Assembly (NCBI GenBank): GCA_020072645.1
Contig: JAIQGK010000011.1
Span: 1-64,000, forward strand
Direction of reading: 5' to 3'
Length of the DNA stretch: 64,000 nucleotides
Source of the DNA: Terriglobia bacterium
Lineage (GTDB): Bacteria; Acidobacteriota; Terriglobia; Terriglobales; Acidobacteriaceae
Below the pieces are notes generated by a model. The model was not told the origin of the DNA, did not search any database, and saw nothing but the letters and a program-made list of their open reading frames with translations. Position 1 is the stretch's first letter; every line of letters begins with the position of its first letter. Shown here piece after piece: positions 25,369-35,900 of the stretch. A program made the translations under genes and the position numbers.

Positions 25369-28300
25369 GCAGCAAAACCGATGTAGACATTGCGCCGCCC
25401 CCTACGCCAGCGAAGAAGCGCAAACTCAGACGGTTCATTCTCTTTACCTGTGTGGCACTGGCCGTTACCGTGGCCGGCCTCTTGATCTATCTGAACAGCG
25501 GCTCCTTCCGCGAGACTGTCCGGCAAAGAGTGATCACCGAACTGCGGCAGATGACGGGTGGCACGGTTGAAGTGGAATCATTTACCTGGAATCTTTCCAC
25601 GCTTCATTTTGAAGCCCGCAATGTGACGATCCATGGGCGTGAGGCGGTAGGCGAAGTCCCTTATGCCCATGCTGATCGTATCGGAGTCGATGTAAAGATC
25701 ATTTCATTCTTCACCCGCAAGATTTCCCTCGAGAAGGTGGCCATTGATCGCGTTGTGCTTCATTTGTTGATTTATCCGGACGGCACCACCAACCAGCCTT
25801 CACCACAGGCGGGCGCGGCCTCCGATGGAGAACCAACCCAGAACCTGTTCGATCTTGCGATAAAACAGATTGCGGTGCGGCAAGGCACGCTCATGCTCGA
25901 CCAGGAGAGGATCCCGTTTGATCTTGACGGCAAGGATATTTCCGCCGGCATGAACTATGTTCCCAGCCAGAAAGCCTATGACGGCCACCTTGATTTCGCG
26001 CCGCTGACGATTGCTTACAGAAATGCGCCGCCAATGCAGGCGGAAATGCATGCCAATTTCACCCTGCATTCGGGCGAAACCGAAATCAAATCGCTCCGTC
26101 TCGCAGCGGGCAGCTCAAACGTTGAAGCCAGTGGAACGCTGCGCAATTACAGCAATCCGGAACTCACGCTGCAATACCAGGCTTCGCTGGACCTGGCTCA
26201 GGTAGGGAATACGGCAAAGTGGCGGCAGCTTCGTGCCGGCCGGGCCGAATTGAAGGGCAAGGGCTCATATCAAAACAATCGCTACTCTTCGCAAGGAAAC
26301 CTCACTGTTCGCGATCTGGAATGGCATGATGCGACGGCGCGCATCTCCTCGGTTGACGCATCCTCACCGTATTCAGTAACACAAGACAAAATCGTTCTCT
26401 CCCGCCTGATCGCGCATGCATTCGGCGGCACTGTGCAGGGCGACGTACAGATTTCGAACTGGAATTCCTCTGTGACAGCAGGCAAGAAAACGTTGCCGCA
26501 ACAGGGAACAACGCGGCTTCATTTATCCGGCGTTCAAGCCAGCAAGGTTGCGGCTGCAATTTCCTCGGCTAAGATGCCGTTGGACAAGATTGAATTGGCT
26601 GGGAGCATTTCCGGTGACGTCAATTCCGCCTGGACAGGACCTCTGGAACGAGCAGTCTCTTCATTGAAATTGGATGTCTCCCCGCCTGCATCGCCTTCGC
26701 CCAAAGAAGTTCCAATCACCGCACAACTGCAAGCCACCTATCATGGCGATGTCCGCACGCTCGACGTGGCCGGTCTGACTCTGGCAACGCGTGCCATTCG
26801 CGTAAACGCCACCGGGTCCTTGGGATCGGAAAAAGCGCAGGCGCATGTTTCCCTCAATGCGACTGACTTGCGCGAATTACAGCCGGCGCTCGACGCACTT
26901 GAACCGGGAACACGTATTCCTGTCACGCTGGAGGGGCGATCATCATTCAATGGAGTAATTTTCGGCAGGCTCGACGCGCTCTCAACGCGCGGCCATCTTG
27001 AACTGGAAAAATTTGACACGGAATTCCATCTAGCCAGCCAGCCTAAAGGCGCGCGAACCAAGCCTGCGCGAATCCATTGGGACGCACTCTCTGCTGAAGT
27101 CGCATACTCACCCTCGATGCTGTCTCTTCAGCGTGGAACACTGCGTCGTGGCACGGCCCAACTGGGATTTTCCGCGACCACAACGTTGCGTCAGGGCGAC
27201 TTTGACGAAAACACAAGCCAGCTCAATGTCACGCTACATATCCTGAATGAAAATGTGGCAGACATGCAGGCCCTTGGCGGGACAAGCTATGCAATCACGG
27301 GCATTGCGAATGCCGACCTGCAAGCCGCCGGCACTTTGCGGAACTTGCAGGGTAGCGGCAAGCTGCAAATCGCCAAATTAACGATCTATGGAGAACCTTT
27401 CAAGACTTTTTCCAGCGACTTGCGCCTGAGCGGAAGCGAGGCGCGGCTGGAAAATATTCAGCTTGCCCACAATGGCGCGCGGTTTACCGGGTTTGTGGCC
27501 TACGATCTTGGAAATCAAAATTATCGTTTCGATCTCACCGGCGGCAACATAGAGCTTGCGAATTTTAAGCGTTTTGATCTGCCGCGCCTTTCGGTTCAAG
27601 GACAGACTGGATTTCATCTGACCGGTTCCGGCACTGAGGATGCGCCGGTCATCAATGGCCAAATCGATCTCCGCAATATTGTGTTGAACCGTGAAACGGT
27701 GGGCAGCCTCACGATTCTGGCGGAGACACACGGCGAAAATGTGCAGCTGCGCGGACGCTCGAATTTTGAAAACGCAGAGTTGAACCTGGATGGTTCAGTC
27801 CACCTTCGTGATCAATGGCCGGGACAGATCGCTTTAAAGTTCTCGCATCTCGACTTTGACCCTTTGATTCGCGCTTATTTCCAGGGTCAGATCACGGGCC
27901 ACTCATCCATTGCCGGTGAAATTGACATCCATGGACCCATGAAGCGGCCGGGCAGCCTGGTGATCACCGGCAATGTGACTCAGCTCTCCGCCGATGTTGA
28001 GAACGTGAAGCTGCAAAATGATGGCCCGATTCATTTCGGGCTGGAAAATCAATCGCTGAAGGTAGATGAGTTTCACCTGACGGGAACAGAAACAGACCTC
28101 TCCGCAAAAGGCGCTGTGCAACTCACGGGCGAACACATGCTTGACCTGCGTTCGCGCGGACGGTTCAACCTGAAACTATTGCAGGCATTTAATCCGAACC
28201 TGGTAGCGAATGGTCCGGCGACTTTTACAGTGAATGTCAATGGGCCTTCAGCGCGCCCGCAACTGAGTGGAAGACTTGAGCTGAAAGATGCGTCCGCCTC

Positions 28301-29444
28301 GCTGCTTGATCTGCCGAATGGGCTCAGCCACATCACTGGTTCGCTGGTATTTGCGCAGGACCGCATGCAGATTGAAAAGCTTACGGCGCACACCGGTGGC
28401 GGGGAGTTGGATGTCGGCGGATTTTTGGCTTACCGCAATGGAATCTATTTTGATCTCACCGCGAAAGGTAGTGACGTCCGGCTGCGCTATCCGCCGGGCG
28501 TAAGCTCGTCCGCCGATGCGACGCTGCGTTACACTGGGTCGGCAAAAAGTTCATTGCTCTCCGGAGATATTCTGATTACCCGGTTTGGCATGAATCCGCA
28601 TTTTGATTTTGCCAACTATCTGGCGCAGAGCAAAAAAGCGCCGATCATCTCCACGCTGAATCCATTTCTGGACAACATGCGTCTGGACATGCACATTACT
28701 TCCACGCCGGAGTTGCAGGTGGAAACGTCCCTGGCCAAGCTTTCCGGCGATCTTGATCTGCGTGTCCGTGGGACCGCGGCACGCCCGGCCATTGTGGGCA
28801 GGGTAAACATTGCTGAAGGCGATGTTTTCTTCAACGGCACAAAGTATAAGCTGGAGCGTGGTGACATTACCTTAAGCAACCCGCTCACTATCGAGCCTGT
28901 CATCAACCTTGATATGTCTACCCGAGTGCAGGGCTATGACGTAACGATCGGACTGCATGGACAGGCGATAGGCGGCAAGGGAATCAGCATGACGTACCGC
29001 TCTGATCCGCCGCTGGCAAATTCTGACATCATCGCGCTGCTGGCCTTTGGCCGTACTCGCGGACAAAATGTTTATACCGCGAGCCAGCCAGGTGTGAACA
29101 CGCCAGGTGTGAACACGAATGACACGGCTTCAGCTTCCAACGCGATCCTGGGTGAAGCGCTCAATGCCACCTTCAGTGATCGCGTGCAGCGGCTCTTCGG
29201 CGCCAGCCGGGTAAAAATCGATCCTCAGTTTATTGGCTCGGAAAACAATCCCAGCGCGCGCGTGACGATTGAACAGCAGATCAGCAATAACATTACGTTT
29301 ACTTACGTCACCAGCCTCACGCAATCAGCCGAGACGGTGATTCAGGTGGAATACAATTTCGATAAGAACGTATCGATCGTAGCTGTTCGAGACCAGAACG
29401 GGGTACTGGGATTTGACATCCACATACGCAGGCGGAAAAAGTGA
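25365..29444 (+). CDS. tamB: TamB-type translocation/assembly protein (DUF490)
   Basis: A 1,359-residue inner-membrane-anchored protein. One N-terminal helix (about residues 24-44) is followed by a very long series of beta-rich repeats that form a hydrophobic groove spanning the periplasm. The C-terminal DUF490 region includes GDVFFNGTKYKLERGDITL, YDVTIGLHGQAI and LANSDIIALLAFGRTR. TamB partners Omp85 proteins and is implicated in barrel assembly and lipid transport. The start overlaps the SurA-like stop by four bases, matching a TamA-TamB pairing with the Omp85 gene two genes upstream. Confidence 0.9.
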   Translation: MSSKTDVDIAPPPTPAKKRKLRRFILFTCVALAVTVAGLLIYLNSGSFRETVRQRVITELRQMTGGTVEVESFTWNLSTLHFEARNVTIHGREAVGEVPYAHADRIGVDVKIISFFTRKISLEKVAIDRVVLHLLIYPDGTTNQPSPQAGAASDGEPTQNLFDLAIKQIAVRQGTLMLDQERIPFDLDGKDISAGMNYVPSQKAYDGHLDFAPLTIAYRNAPPMQAEMHANFTLHSGETEIKSLRLAAGSSNVEASGTLRNYSNPELTLQYQASLDLAQVGNTAKWRQLRAGRAELKGKGSYQNNRYSSQGNLTVRDLEWHDATARISSVDASSPYSVTQDKIVLSRLIAHAFGGTVQGDVQISNWNSSVTAGKKTLPQQGTTRLHLSGVQASKVAAAISSAKMPLDKIELAGSISGDVNSAWTGPLERAVSSLKLDVSPPASPSPKEVPITAQLQATYHGDVRTLDVAGLTLATRAIRVNATGSLGSEKAQAHVSLNATDLRELQPALDALEPGTRIPVTLEGRSSFNGVIFGRLDALSTRGHLELEKFDTEFHLASQPKGARTKPARIHWDALSAEVAYSPSMLSLQRGTLRRGTAQLGFSATTTLRQGDFDENTSQLNVTLHILNENVADMQALGGTSYAITGIANADLQAAGTLRNLQGSGKLQIAKLTIYGEPFKTFSSDLRLSGSEARLENIQLAHNGARFTGFVAYDLGNQNYRFDLTGGNIELANFKRFDLPRLSVQGQTGFHLTGSGTEDAPVINGQIDLRNIVLNRETVGSLTILAETHGENVQLRGRSNFENAELNLDGSVHLRDQWPGQIALKFSHLDFDPLIRAYFQGQITGHSSIAGEIDIHGPMKRPGSLVITGNVTQLSADVENVKLQNDGPIHFGLENQSLKVDEFHLTGTETDLSAKGAVQLTGEHMLDLRSRGRFNLKLLQAFNPNLVANGPATFTVNVNGPSARPQLSGRLELKDASASLLDLPNGLSHITGSLVFAQDRMQIEKLTAHTGGGELDVGGFLAYRNGIYFDLTAKGSDVRLRYPPGVSSSADATLRYTGSAKSSLLSGDILITRFGMNPHFDFANYLAQSKKAPIISTLNPFLDNMRLDMHITSTPELQVETSLAKLSGDLDLRVRGTAARPAIVGRVNIAEGDVFFNGTKYKLERGDITLSNPLTIEPVINLDMSTRVQGYDVTIGLHGQAIGGKGISMTYRSDPPLANSDIIALLAFGRTRGQNVYTASQPGVNTPGVNTNDTASASNAILGEALNATFSDRVQRLFGASRVKIDPQFIGSENNPSARVTIEQQISNNITFTYVTSLTQSAETVIQVEYNFDKNVSIVAVRDQNGVLGFDIHIRRRKK

Positions 29445-29447
29445 CGC

Positions 29448-30110
29448 ATGAGCGGGAATGGCACACAGCCGTTCGCAACTGAGCGCTTCACCATGGTGGA
29501 AAGCCAGTTGCGCCAGCGTGGCATCCACGATGAGCGCTTGCTCGCGGCCATGAGCAAAGTGCCTCGGCATGAATTTGTGAGCCAGCAAAACTGGAATGAA
29601 GCGTATGCCGACCATCCTGTTCCGATCGCAGAAAAGCAGACAACCTCACAACCTTACATGATTGCCGCCATGATTCAGGCGGCGGAGATCAAGCCGGAAG
29701 ACCGCGTCCTGGAAATTGGCGCAGGTTCGGGATACCAGACCGCACTGCTTGCGGAACTGGCAAGCCAGGTTTTTGCCGTGGAGAGGTATGCGTCGCTGGC
29801 GGAGACGGCGCAGAAGACACTGGAACGGCTGGGCTATCGCAATGCCAAGATCATTACTGGTGATGGGTCGCTGGGGCTGTTGGAAGCCGCGCCCTACGAT
29901 GCCATCATCGTATCGGCCGCAGCTCCGCGCATCCCGCAGGCCCTCATGGACCAGCTCGCTGTCGGCGGACGTCTGCTGATTCCTGTAGGAGATGCCGAAG
30001 AACAAGTTTTGCAACTCGTCCAGCGGCACGCGGATGGCAGTACCACGGTGCGGACGCTGGAAGGCTGCCGCTTTGTGCCGTTGATCGGGGAACAGGGGTT
30101 TGTGGTTTGA
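29448..30110 (+). CDS. pcm: Protein-L-isoaspartate O-methyltransferase
   Basis: A 220-residue SAM-dependent enzyme that methylates isoaspartyl residues to repair aged proteins. The N-terminal RQRGIHDERLLAAMSKVPRH, the QTTSQPYMIAAM substrate segment and the SAM-binding VLEIGAGSGYQTALLA (from residue 87) are typical. It starts three bases after the tamB stop. The final base of its stop codon is the first base of the 35-bp inverted repeat, so the element inserted exactly at the gene's end. Confidence 0.93.
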   Translation: MSGNGTQPFATERFTMVESQLRQRGIHDERLLAAMSKVPRHEFVSQQNWNEAYADHPVPIAEKQTTSQPYMIAAMIQAAEIKPEDRVLEIGAGSGYQTALLAELASQVFAVERYASLAETAQKTLERLGYRNAKIITGDGSLGLLEAAPYDAIIVSAAAPRIPQALMDQLAVGGRLLIPVGDAEEQVLQLVQRHADGSTTVRTLEGCRFVPLIGEQGFVV

Positions 30111-30276
30111 TTCTGAAATCCCGAGCGGAGCGAGGGATCACTATGCTTATCCAGGTATGCGAGGGCTATAGATCTGCTCGCTTGAATTTCCATTGATTCC
30201 GTCGAGACGGCGTCGTGTTTGCCGGTTAAATTCCTGTGGCTATAGTGATCCCTCGCTCCGCTCGGGATTTCAGAAT
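30110..30276. mobile_element. MITE-like element with perfect 35-bp terminal inverted repeats
   Basis: The left arm at 30110-30144 (ATTCTGAAATCCCGAGCGGA at its start) is repeated exactly, inverted, at 30242-30276. The 97 bases inside carry no gene. The arms match the ends of the foldback at 16057 and the fragments at 13722 and 50319. Terminal repeats, small size and no coding capacity fit a non-autonomous transposable element. I see no obvious target-site duplication, and no transposase of matching kind is in the window. Confidence 0.85.
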
Positions 30277-30286
30277 AAAATACTCT

Positions 30287-31159
30287 GTGCCTCTCCTCAC
30301 CAACATCAAAACCACGCTGGAGATGATCAAGTGGGAGCATTCCATCTTTGCCCTGCCATTTGCTCTCTGCGCTGCCATGCTTGCCGCCGGAGGAATGCCC
30401 ACCGCGGCCAAGCTGGGGTGGATCGTTTTATGCATGATCTCCGCTCGCTCTGCTGCTATGGCATTCAATCGAATTGCTGATGCGAGAATTGACGCGGCCA
30501 ATCCTCGCACGGCCATGCGCGCGATTCCTGCCGGCACGCTTTCACAGAAATTTGCGACTGTCTTTGTCGTGGTCGCTTGCCTGCTGTTTATCTTTGGGGC
30601 GGCCAAACTCAATCGCGTAACGCTGCTGCTGTCTCCGGTGGCGCTGGCGGTGGTGCTGTTTTATTCCTATACCAAGCGATTCACGCGCTGGTCGCACCTT
30701 GTGCTGGGATTCGCGCTGGGCATTGCTCCTGCCGCGGCCTGGATCGCGGTGCGGGGCTCGCTCGATCCGCGCATTTTGTTGCTTACGGCGGCTGTGACTT
30801 TCTGGGTCGGTGGCTTTGATGTCCTTTATGCCTGCCAGGATATTGAATTCGATCGCGCCAACTCGCTCAACTCGATTCCACAAGCCATGGGCGTTCCCAA
30901 GGCTCTCATCGTGGCCCGGACTTTGCATATGCTCATGCTTGGCCTGCTCATTGCGTTGGTCGTAGTATTCGGACTCGGCAAGCTGGCGATCATCGGAGTT
31001 ATTGTGGTGGCGGCGCTTCTGGCTTATGAACACTCGCTGGTCGCTTCAGACGATCTCAGCAAATTGAACGCTGCGTTTTTCACCATGAATGGCGTGATTG
31101 CCGTGGTGTTTTTCGTCTTTGTGGCAGCCGACCTACTAATAAGAAACTCTCATTCGTAA
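30287..31159 (+). CDS. ubiA: UbiA-type polyprenyltransferase
   Basis: About 290 residues with 8-9 membrane helices. The two Asp-rich prenyl-diphosphate motifs are NRIADARID (in MAFNRIADARIDAANPRT) and DIEFDRANSLNSIP. The enzyme attaches a polyprenyl chain to an aromatic acceptor. In menaquinone-using bacteria such stand-alone UbiA-like genes often serve the futalosine pathway (MqnP), which I think likely but cannot prove. GTG at 30287 gives a normal N-terminus; the frame upstream is encoded by the inverted-repeat element. No ribosome-binding site is visible. Confidence 0.88.
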   Translation: MPLLTNIKTTLEMIKWEHSIFALPFALCAAMLAAGGMPTAAKLGWIVLCMISARSAAMAFNRIADARIDAANPRTAMRAIPAGTLSQKFATVFVVVACLLFIFGAAKLNRVTLLLSPVALAVVLFYSYTKRFTRWSHLVLGFALGIAPAAAWIAVRGSLDPRILLLTAAVTFWVGGFDVLYACQDIEFDRANSLNSIPQAMGVPKALIVARTLHMLMLGLLIALVVVFGLGKLAIIGVIVVAALLAYEHSLVASDDLSKLNAAFFTMNGVIAVVFFVFVAADLLIRNSHS

Positions 31160-31160
31160 A

Positions 31161-31240
31161 AACCTTACCGCTGATGACACTGATCAAACTGATTTTCACT
31201 GATCTGATCCAGTTCGATCAGTGTCATTAGTAGCAAGGTT
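31161..31240. repeat. 80-bp foldback repeat with ATGACACTGATC arms
   Basis: Left arm 31161-31185 and right arm 31216-31240 share AACCTT and ATGACACTGATC in inverted orientation, with a few mismatches between. It directly follows the ubiA stop and could act as a terminator-like hairpin. A related unit lies at 36136. Confidence 0.7.
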
Positions 31241-31258
31241 TGTTTACACTAATCTTCC

Positions 31259-32857
31259 ATGCGCGATCCGGTTGAACTGGAAATCTTTAAGAGTCTTTTC
31301 CACTCCATTGCGGAAGAGATGGGCGCTGCCTTGCGCCGCACGGCGTTTTCTCCCAACATCAAAGAACGTCGCGATTATTCCTGCGCAGTATTTGACGGCG
31401 CGGGAGAAGTAGTCGCCATGGGCGATCATATGCCGGTGCATCTGGGGTCGATGCCCATGTCCGTCAGAGCCGCTGTGGAGACGCTCACGCTCAGTCCTGG
31501 CGACGTGGCGATCTTGAATGATCCCTTCTGCGGCGGCACTCACCTGCCGGACATTACGCTGGTTGCGCCGGTTTTCATCGGCGGTAAAAGCAAGGACCGG
31601 CGCATTACGAAGCCTGCATTTTATGTGGCATCGCGAGCCCACCATGCCGACGTCGGAGGAACGTATGCCGGATCCATGGGAATCTGTCGCGAAATATATC
31701 AGGAAGGCATCCGCATTCCTCCCATCAAGCTCATTGCGGGAGGCAAGTTGCAGGATGATGTGTTTCGCCTACTGCTCAACAATGTGCGCACTCCGGAAGA
31801 ACGCGAAGGCGATCTTAATGCGCAGATTGCGGCCTGCCACACTGGTGAAGCGCGATTGCTGGAGATCACGCAGCGTTATGGCCTTGCGCGCGTGCAGCAG
31901 GTGATGGACGAGTTGCAGGAATATTCTGAAAAGCTGATGCGGGCGTTTCTCGGCAAGGTCCCGCATGGCCGCTATGAAGCTGAAGATTTTCTGGATGACG
32001 ATGGCGCGGGTTCAGGGCCGGTCCGCATTGCGGTGACACTTACGTTTCAAAAGGCGGCAGGAGGCAAGCCGCTGGTAACTGTTGATTTCACCGGCAGTTC
32101 GCCGCAAGTCGCAGGCAGCATCAACGCCGTGGATGCCATTGCTTTCTCAGCGTGCTTCTACGTCTTCCGCTGCCTGTTGCAGGAAGATGTTCCAGCAGCA
32201 GCGGGACTGATGCGCCCCGTGCGGATGATTGCGCCTAAGGGAACGGTGGTGAATGCGCGGCCGCCGGCGGCCGTCGCGGGTGGAAACGTTGAGACTTCAC
32301 AGCGCATCGTCGATGTGTTGCTGCGCGCGCTGGCCAAGGCCATGCCGGACCGCGTGCCTGCCGGCTCTTCCGGCACCATGAATAACCTGACCATCGGCGG
32401 CATCGACGAACGCACCGGCGAGCCCTTTGCCTACTACGAAACGATTGCGGGCGGCATGGGAGCGCGTCCTGACCGGGCGGGAGTGAGCGGCGTGCATACA
32501 CACATGACGAACTCGCTGAATACTCCGGCAGAGGCGCTGGAGTATGCGTATCCTTTGCGCGTGACGGAATATTCTTTGCGGAAAAACAGCGGCGGAGCGG
32601 GGAAGTTCCGTGGCGGTGACGGCATTGTGCGCGAAGTCGAACTGCTCGCCGATTCTGAAGTGACGCTGCTGACCGATCGCCGCAGCCGCGGTCCATATGG
32701 ATTGCAGGGCGGCGCGGACGGTGCGGCAGGACGAACCCAGGTTGTCCATCAGAACAGCATGAGCGAAACCCTTCCCGGCAAAACCAGCGTACGCCTGAAA
32801 AAAGGCGACAAGGTCAGAATTGAATCCCCCGCAGGCGGCGGCTGGGGCAGGCCATAG
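31259..32857 (+). CDS. hyuB: Hydantoinase B / oxoprolinase family subunit
   Basis: A 532-residue HyuB-type protein. PVELEIFKSLFHSIAEEMGAAL, SPNIKERRDYSCAVFD, HMPVHLGSMPMSV, NDPFCGGTHLPDITL and SRAHHADVGG are signature segments; GGMGARPDRAGVSGVHTHM and SGGAGKFRGGDG close the protein. HyuB normally pairs with HyuA to open cyclic imides such as N-methylhydantoin or 5-oxoproline with ATP. No HyuA gene is adjacent, so substrate and partner are unknown, and the subunit may be encoded elsewhere. The ATG lies 19 bases after a foldback repeat. Confidence 0.9.
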   Translation: MRDPVELEIFKSLFHSIAEEMGAALRRTAFSPNIKERRDYSCAVFDGAGEVVAMGDHMPVHLGSMPMSVRAAVETLTLSPGDVAILNDPFCGGTHLPDITLVAPVFIGGKSKDRRITKPAFYVASRAHHADVGGTYAGSMGICREIYQEGIRIPPIKLIAGGKLQDDVFRLLLNNVRTPEEREGDLNAQIAACHTGEARLLEITQRYGLARVQQVMDELQEYSEKLMRAFLGKVPHGRYEAEDFLDDDGAGSGPVRIAVTLTFQKAAGGKPLVTVDFTGSSPQVAGSINAVDAIAFSACFYVFRCLLQEDVPAAAGLMRPVRMIAPKGTVVNARPPAAVAGGNVETSQRIVDVLLRALAKAMPDRVPAGSSGTMNNLTIGGIDERTGEPFAYYETIAGGMGARPDRAGVSGVHTHMTNSLNTPAEALEYAYPLRVTEYSLRKNSGGAGKFRGGDGIVREVELLADSEVTLLTDRRSRGPYGLQGGADGAAGRTQVVHQNSMSETLPGKTSVRLKKGDKVRIESPAGGGWGRP

Positions 32858-32890
32858 ATCGGTGATCAGTTGATCTGGTGATCTGCCCTG
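32858..32890. repeat. Short GGTGATC/TTGATC repeat
   Basis: GATCGGTGATCAGTTGATC and TGGTGATCTGCC follow the hyuB stop. The same arrangement recurs at about 36186-36220, making it a second dispersed family of short direct repeats. Confidence 0.55.
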
Positions 32891-32975
32891 GGGCAGACCA
32901 GCTTACTGGTCAAGACCACGAGTGCAAACCTTGATCTGCTAAGTGCCAATTGCTACTGCAGCTAACTGCTAATTG

Positions 32976-35900
32976 CTACTGCTGTGGCGTCGGAGTCGGC
33001 GTAGCCTGATCTTTCTTCTTCCTGTTCAGCACCTGGCCCAGCACATCGCCCAAGTTCGGAGCGGCAGGAGTGGGCGTAGCTTGGGGCTGTTGTCCCTGAT
33101 TGCTGCCGACGGCTGGACTTGCAGGCTGCTGTTGGTTTTGTTGCTGTTGCTGCTTACCGCCGATTGCGTCCAGAATCCCGCCAATGCCGCCCTTCTGCTG
33201 CTGGCCTGCGGGCTGCTGTCCGTTCGCGCCTCCCTGGTTCTTGTTCCCAAGAATCGCGCCCAGAATCCCCGTCGTTAGCTGGCCCGGATTTTTGCTGCTG
33301 GGCAGTAGATTGTCTAATTTCATCTTGGCAATCTGTTGTACGTCGGGTGCAACCTGCGGATGCTGAAATGTACCGGTCACGATCACCGGCAGCACCAGCT
33401 CGCCCTGATTATTGGCAAGCGCGGTGTTCATGAATCCACCGACTTGTGTGCCGCCTACCTGTTGGCTGATGGCTTTGTTGAGCACAGCCGTTACATGCAA
33501 ATTCAGAGACTGATCGGCCAGATTGATCAAGCCGGCGGCGGCCATGGTGCCGCCATCAATCACCGCTTTGAGATTATTTGTCTGGGCAAGGCCATTTTTC
33601 ACATCGAAGTTTCCGGTAACTTGAACGAGGTCAGTAAAGCCTTTGGGTGCCCCAAACCCATTGCCCAGAAATTTCCCCACAGAGGCCAACTCATGCAGCA
33701 GATCAAGATTCATGAGTTTGCCGTTTGTAAGATTAATGGCCATGTTGCCGTTCAGGCTGCGCGCGATATTGGCAGAAGAAGAGCTGAAGCTTGCATTCAC
33801 GTTCGAAGCCAGCAGCCCGTAGATAGTCTGCTTCACATCGGAAACCGATGAGATCAGTTTATTGGCATCGACTTTCTCGGTCTTCAAATTCACGTTGTAC
33901 ACGGGCTGCGCCGGGCGCATGTCGATCGTGATGGCGCCGGTTTCTTTTCCGCCGTAAACGTCTGCCGTGACGGGATTCATCTTGATCAGGCCGTGATCCA
34001 GTGTCACGTTGGCATGCGCATTGTTCAAAAGCAGATCGTCATACTGAATAACGCCGATGGCAACCGTGCCGCCGCCGGTCATCTTGGTGAGCATGCTGGG
34101 CTCAGCTTTGGTCTGCGCGTTGGCTTCAGGCACAACGCGCCAGAAGCTTGCACGTTTGGCGGGCTGCGCCGGAGTGGCGGCAAAGATCTGCTGAAGCTCT
34201 GCCACGTTCACTTTGTCCGCGTTCAAGGCAAACTGGACTTGAGGCGCTTCAAAGTTCTTGAGCGTGATTGTGCCGCCGGCGTTGGTACTGCCGAGCGTGA
34301 GGGCAATGTTCTGTAGCGAGGCCGAGTTCTGGCTGAAGCGGATATCGGAGTTCTTGATCTGCAGCGGCTTGGTCAGCGAAGGCATTTTCAGCGTGGCATT
34401 GCTGATCTTGCCGGTCCCATCAAAGTTCAGCGCGGACATGTTCTTGGTGGAGCCTTGCGCCTTCACGTCGAGCGAGAGTGCTCCATCGCCGGAAACGCCA
34501 TCTACCGCCGATACGCCCGCAGCTTTGGCGATGTTGATCAGCTCGCCGATGCGTGCATTCGGGGCGCGCAAGGTGGCGCTGATGGAACTGTTGGGCGCGC
34601 TGTATTGCGATAGCGCAAAGCTGACGTTGACGGTGGTTGAGCCGGTCGTCGCCGCAAATTCATTAGAGCGCACGGTTTCCGGCGTGAGAGCCAAAGTAAT
34701 GTCATTGACTTTGACCGGTTGAGGAATTTCTTTACCGCTGATATCAAGATTGCGTGCCGAAAGCTGGCCGTTCAATGCCGGCTTGTCCATGGCTCCGCGC
34801 GCCTGGATATCGGCATTGACCTGGCCTTTTACGTCCACGTCCTTGCCGAATGCGACTCCGAATGCCGAGGCCAGCCTCGCCATTTCCGCGATGGAAGCAT
34901 TCGACGCCGTGAGTTTGAGGTCGATCTGCGAGGGGGTTGGTTTGGTATTGACGGTGCCTGCCAGAGAGATTGGCGTCGCGCCCAGCTTAAGATCACCCTT
35001 GTGAACCTGGATGACGTCGTTGGTCAGATCGTCGGCAACGTCATAATCCAGCGTAATGGGATAGCCGACATTCACGGTGTGAATGCGCGCGTTCTCCACT
35101 TTGATCGTTCCATTGGAAGACAGCTTGCCGCCGGAGTTTTTCACTTTGGCGCTACCGGTGAGCACCGCGTCAATTCCATTGAGCGACTGTGAGTTCAGGA
35201 ATTTTTGCGCCGCGCCGGTAGATACCTGGTCCAGCCGCAACACGCCATCAAAGGGCGTATTCAGCATGTCAGCTTCTTTGATCGGGCCGCCTTTGCCTTC
35301 CAGCCAGATGGCCTGCTTGCCTTCGCCGGGCAGATGCGCCGTGAGCTTCATGCTGAATTGCTGGTCCGGCGCAAAGTCGTTCACATTGAGATCAATGTGG
35401 TCGTACACCGCGCGGGATTGATGTTTCTGCAGATCGGTAATCGCCACCTGTCCATCATTGATGAAGAGGTTAGCCAGCGTGAGTTGGCCGGCGGGCTGCT
35501 TGCCAGCAGGAGATTGCGATCCTGGTGGTCCCGTTGTCGTGGTAGGCGTTGGACCTTGCGCAGGTTGCGAAGGCGTTTTCTGCGCGGCAGTCGGTTTGGA
35601 TTCCTGCCCCAAGGTTGCAAAGTTCCAGACGCCCTGGGCGTTGCGCACCAATCCAATGTGGGGATGCACCAGTTCCAGCGAATTCACTTCAAGCTGCTTG
35701 CGCAATAGTGGCCAGAATTTGACGCTTACAGCCAACTTATCTGCCGTAGCGAACGGACGATTCGTGGCGAATTGAGGGTCTTCAGCAATCGTCGTGTTCT
35801 CGACATCGAACGCCGGCGGGAACAGACGCAAGCTCATATTGCCCAGCGTCACCTGTCGTCCCAGCCGTTTCTCCAGCTGCGACTGAATTTGTCCGTGATA

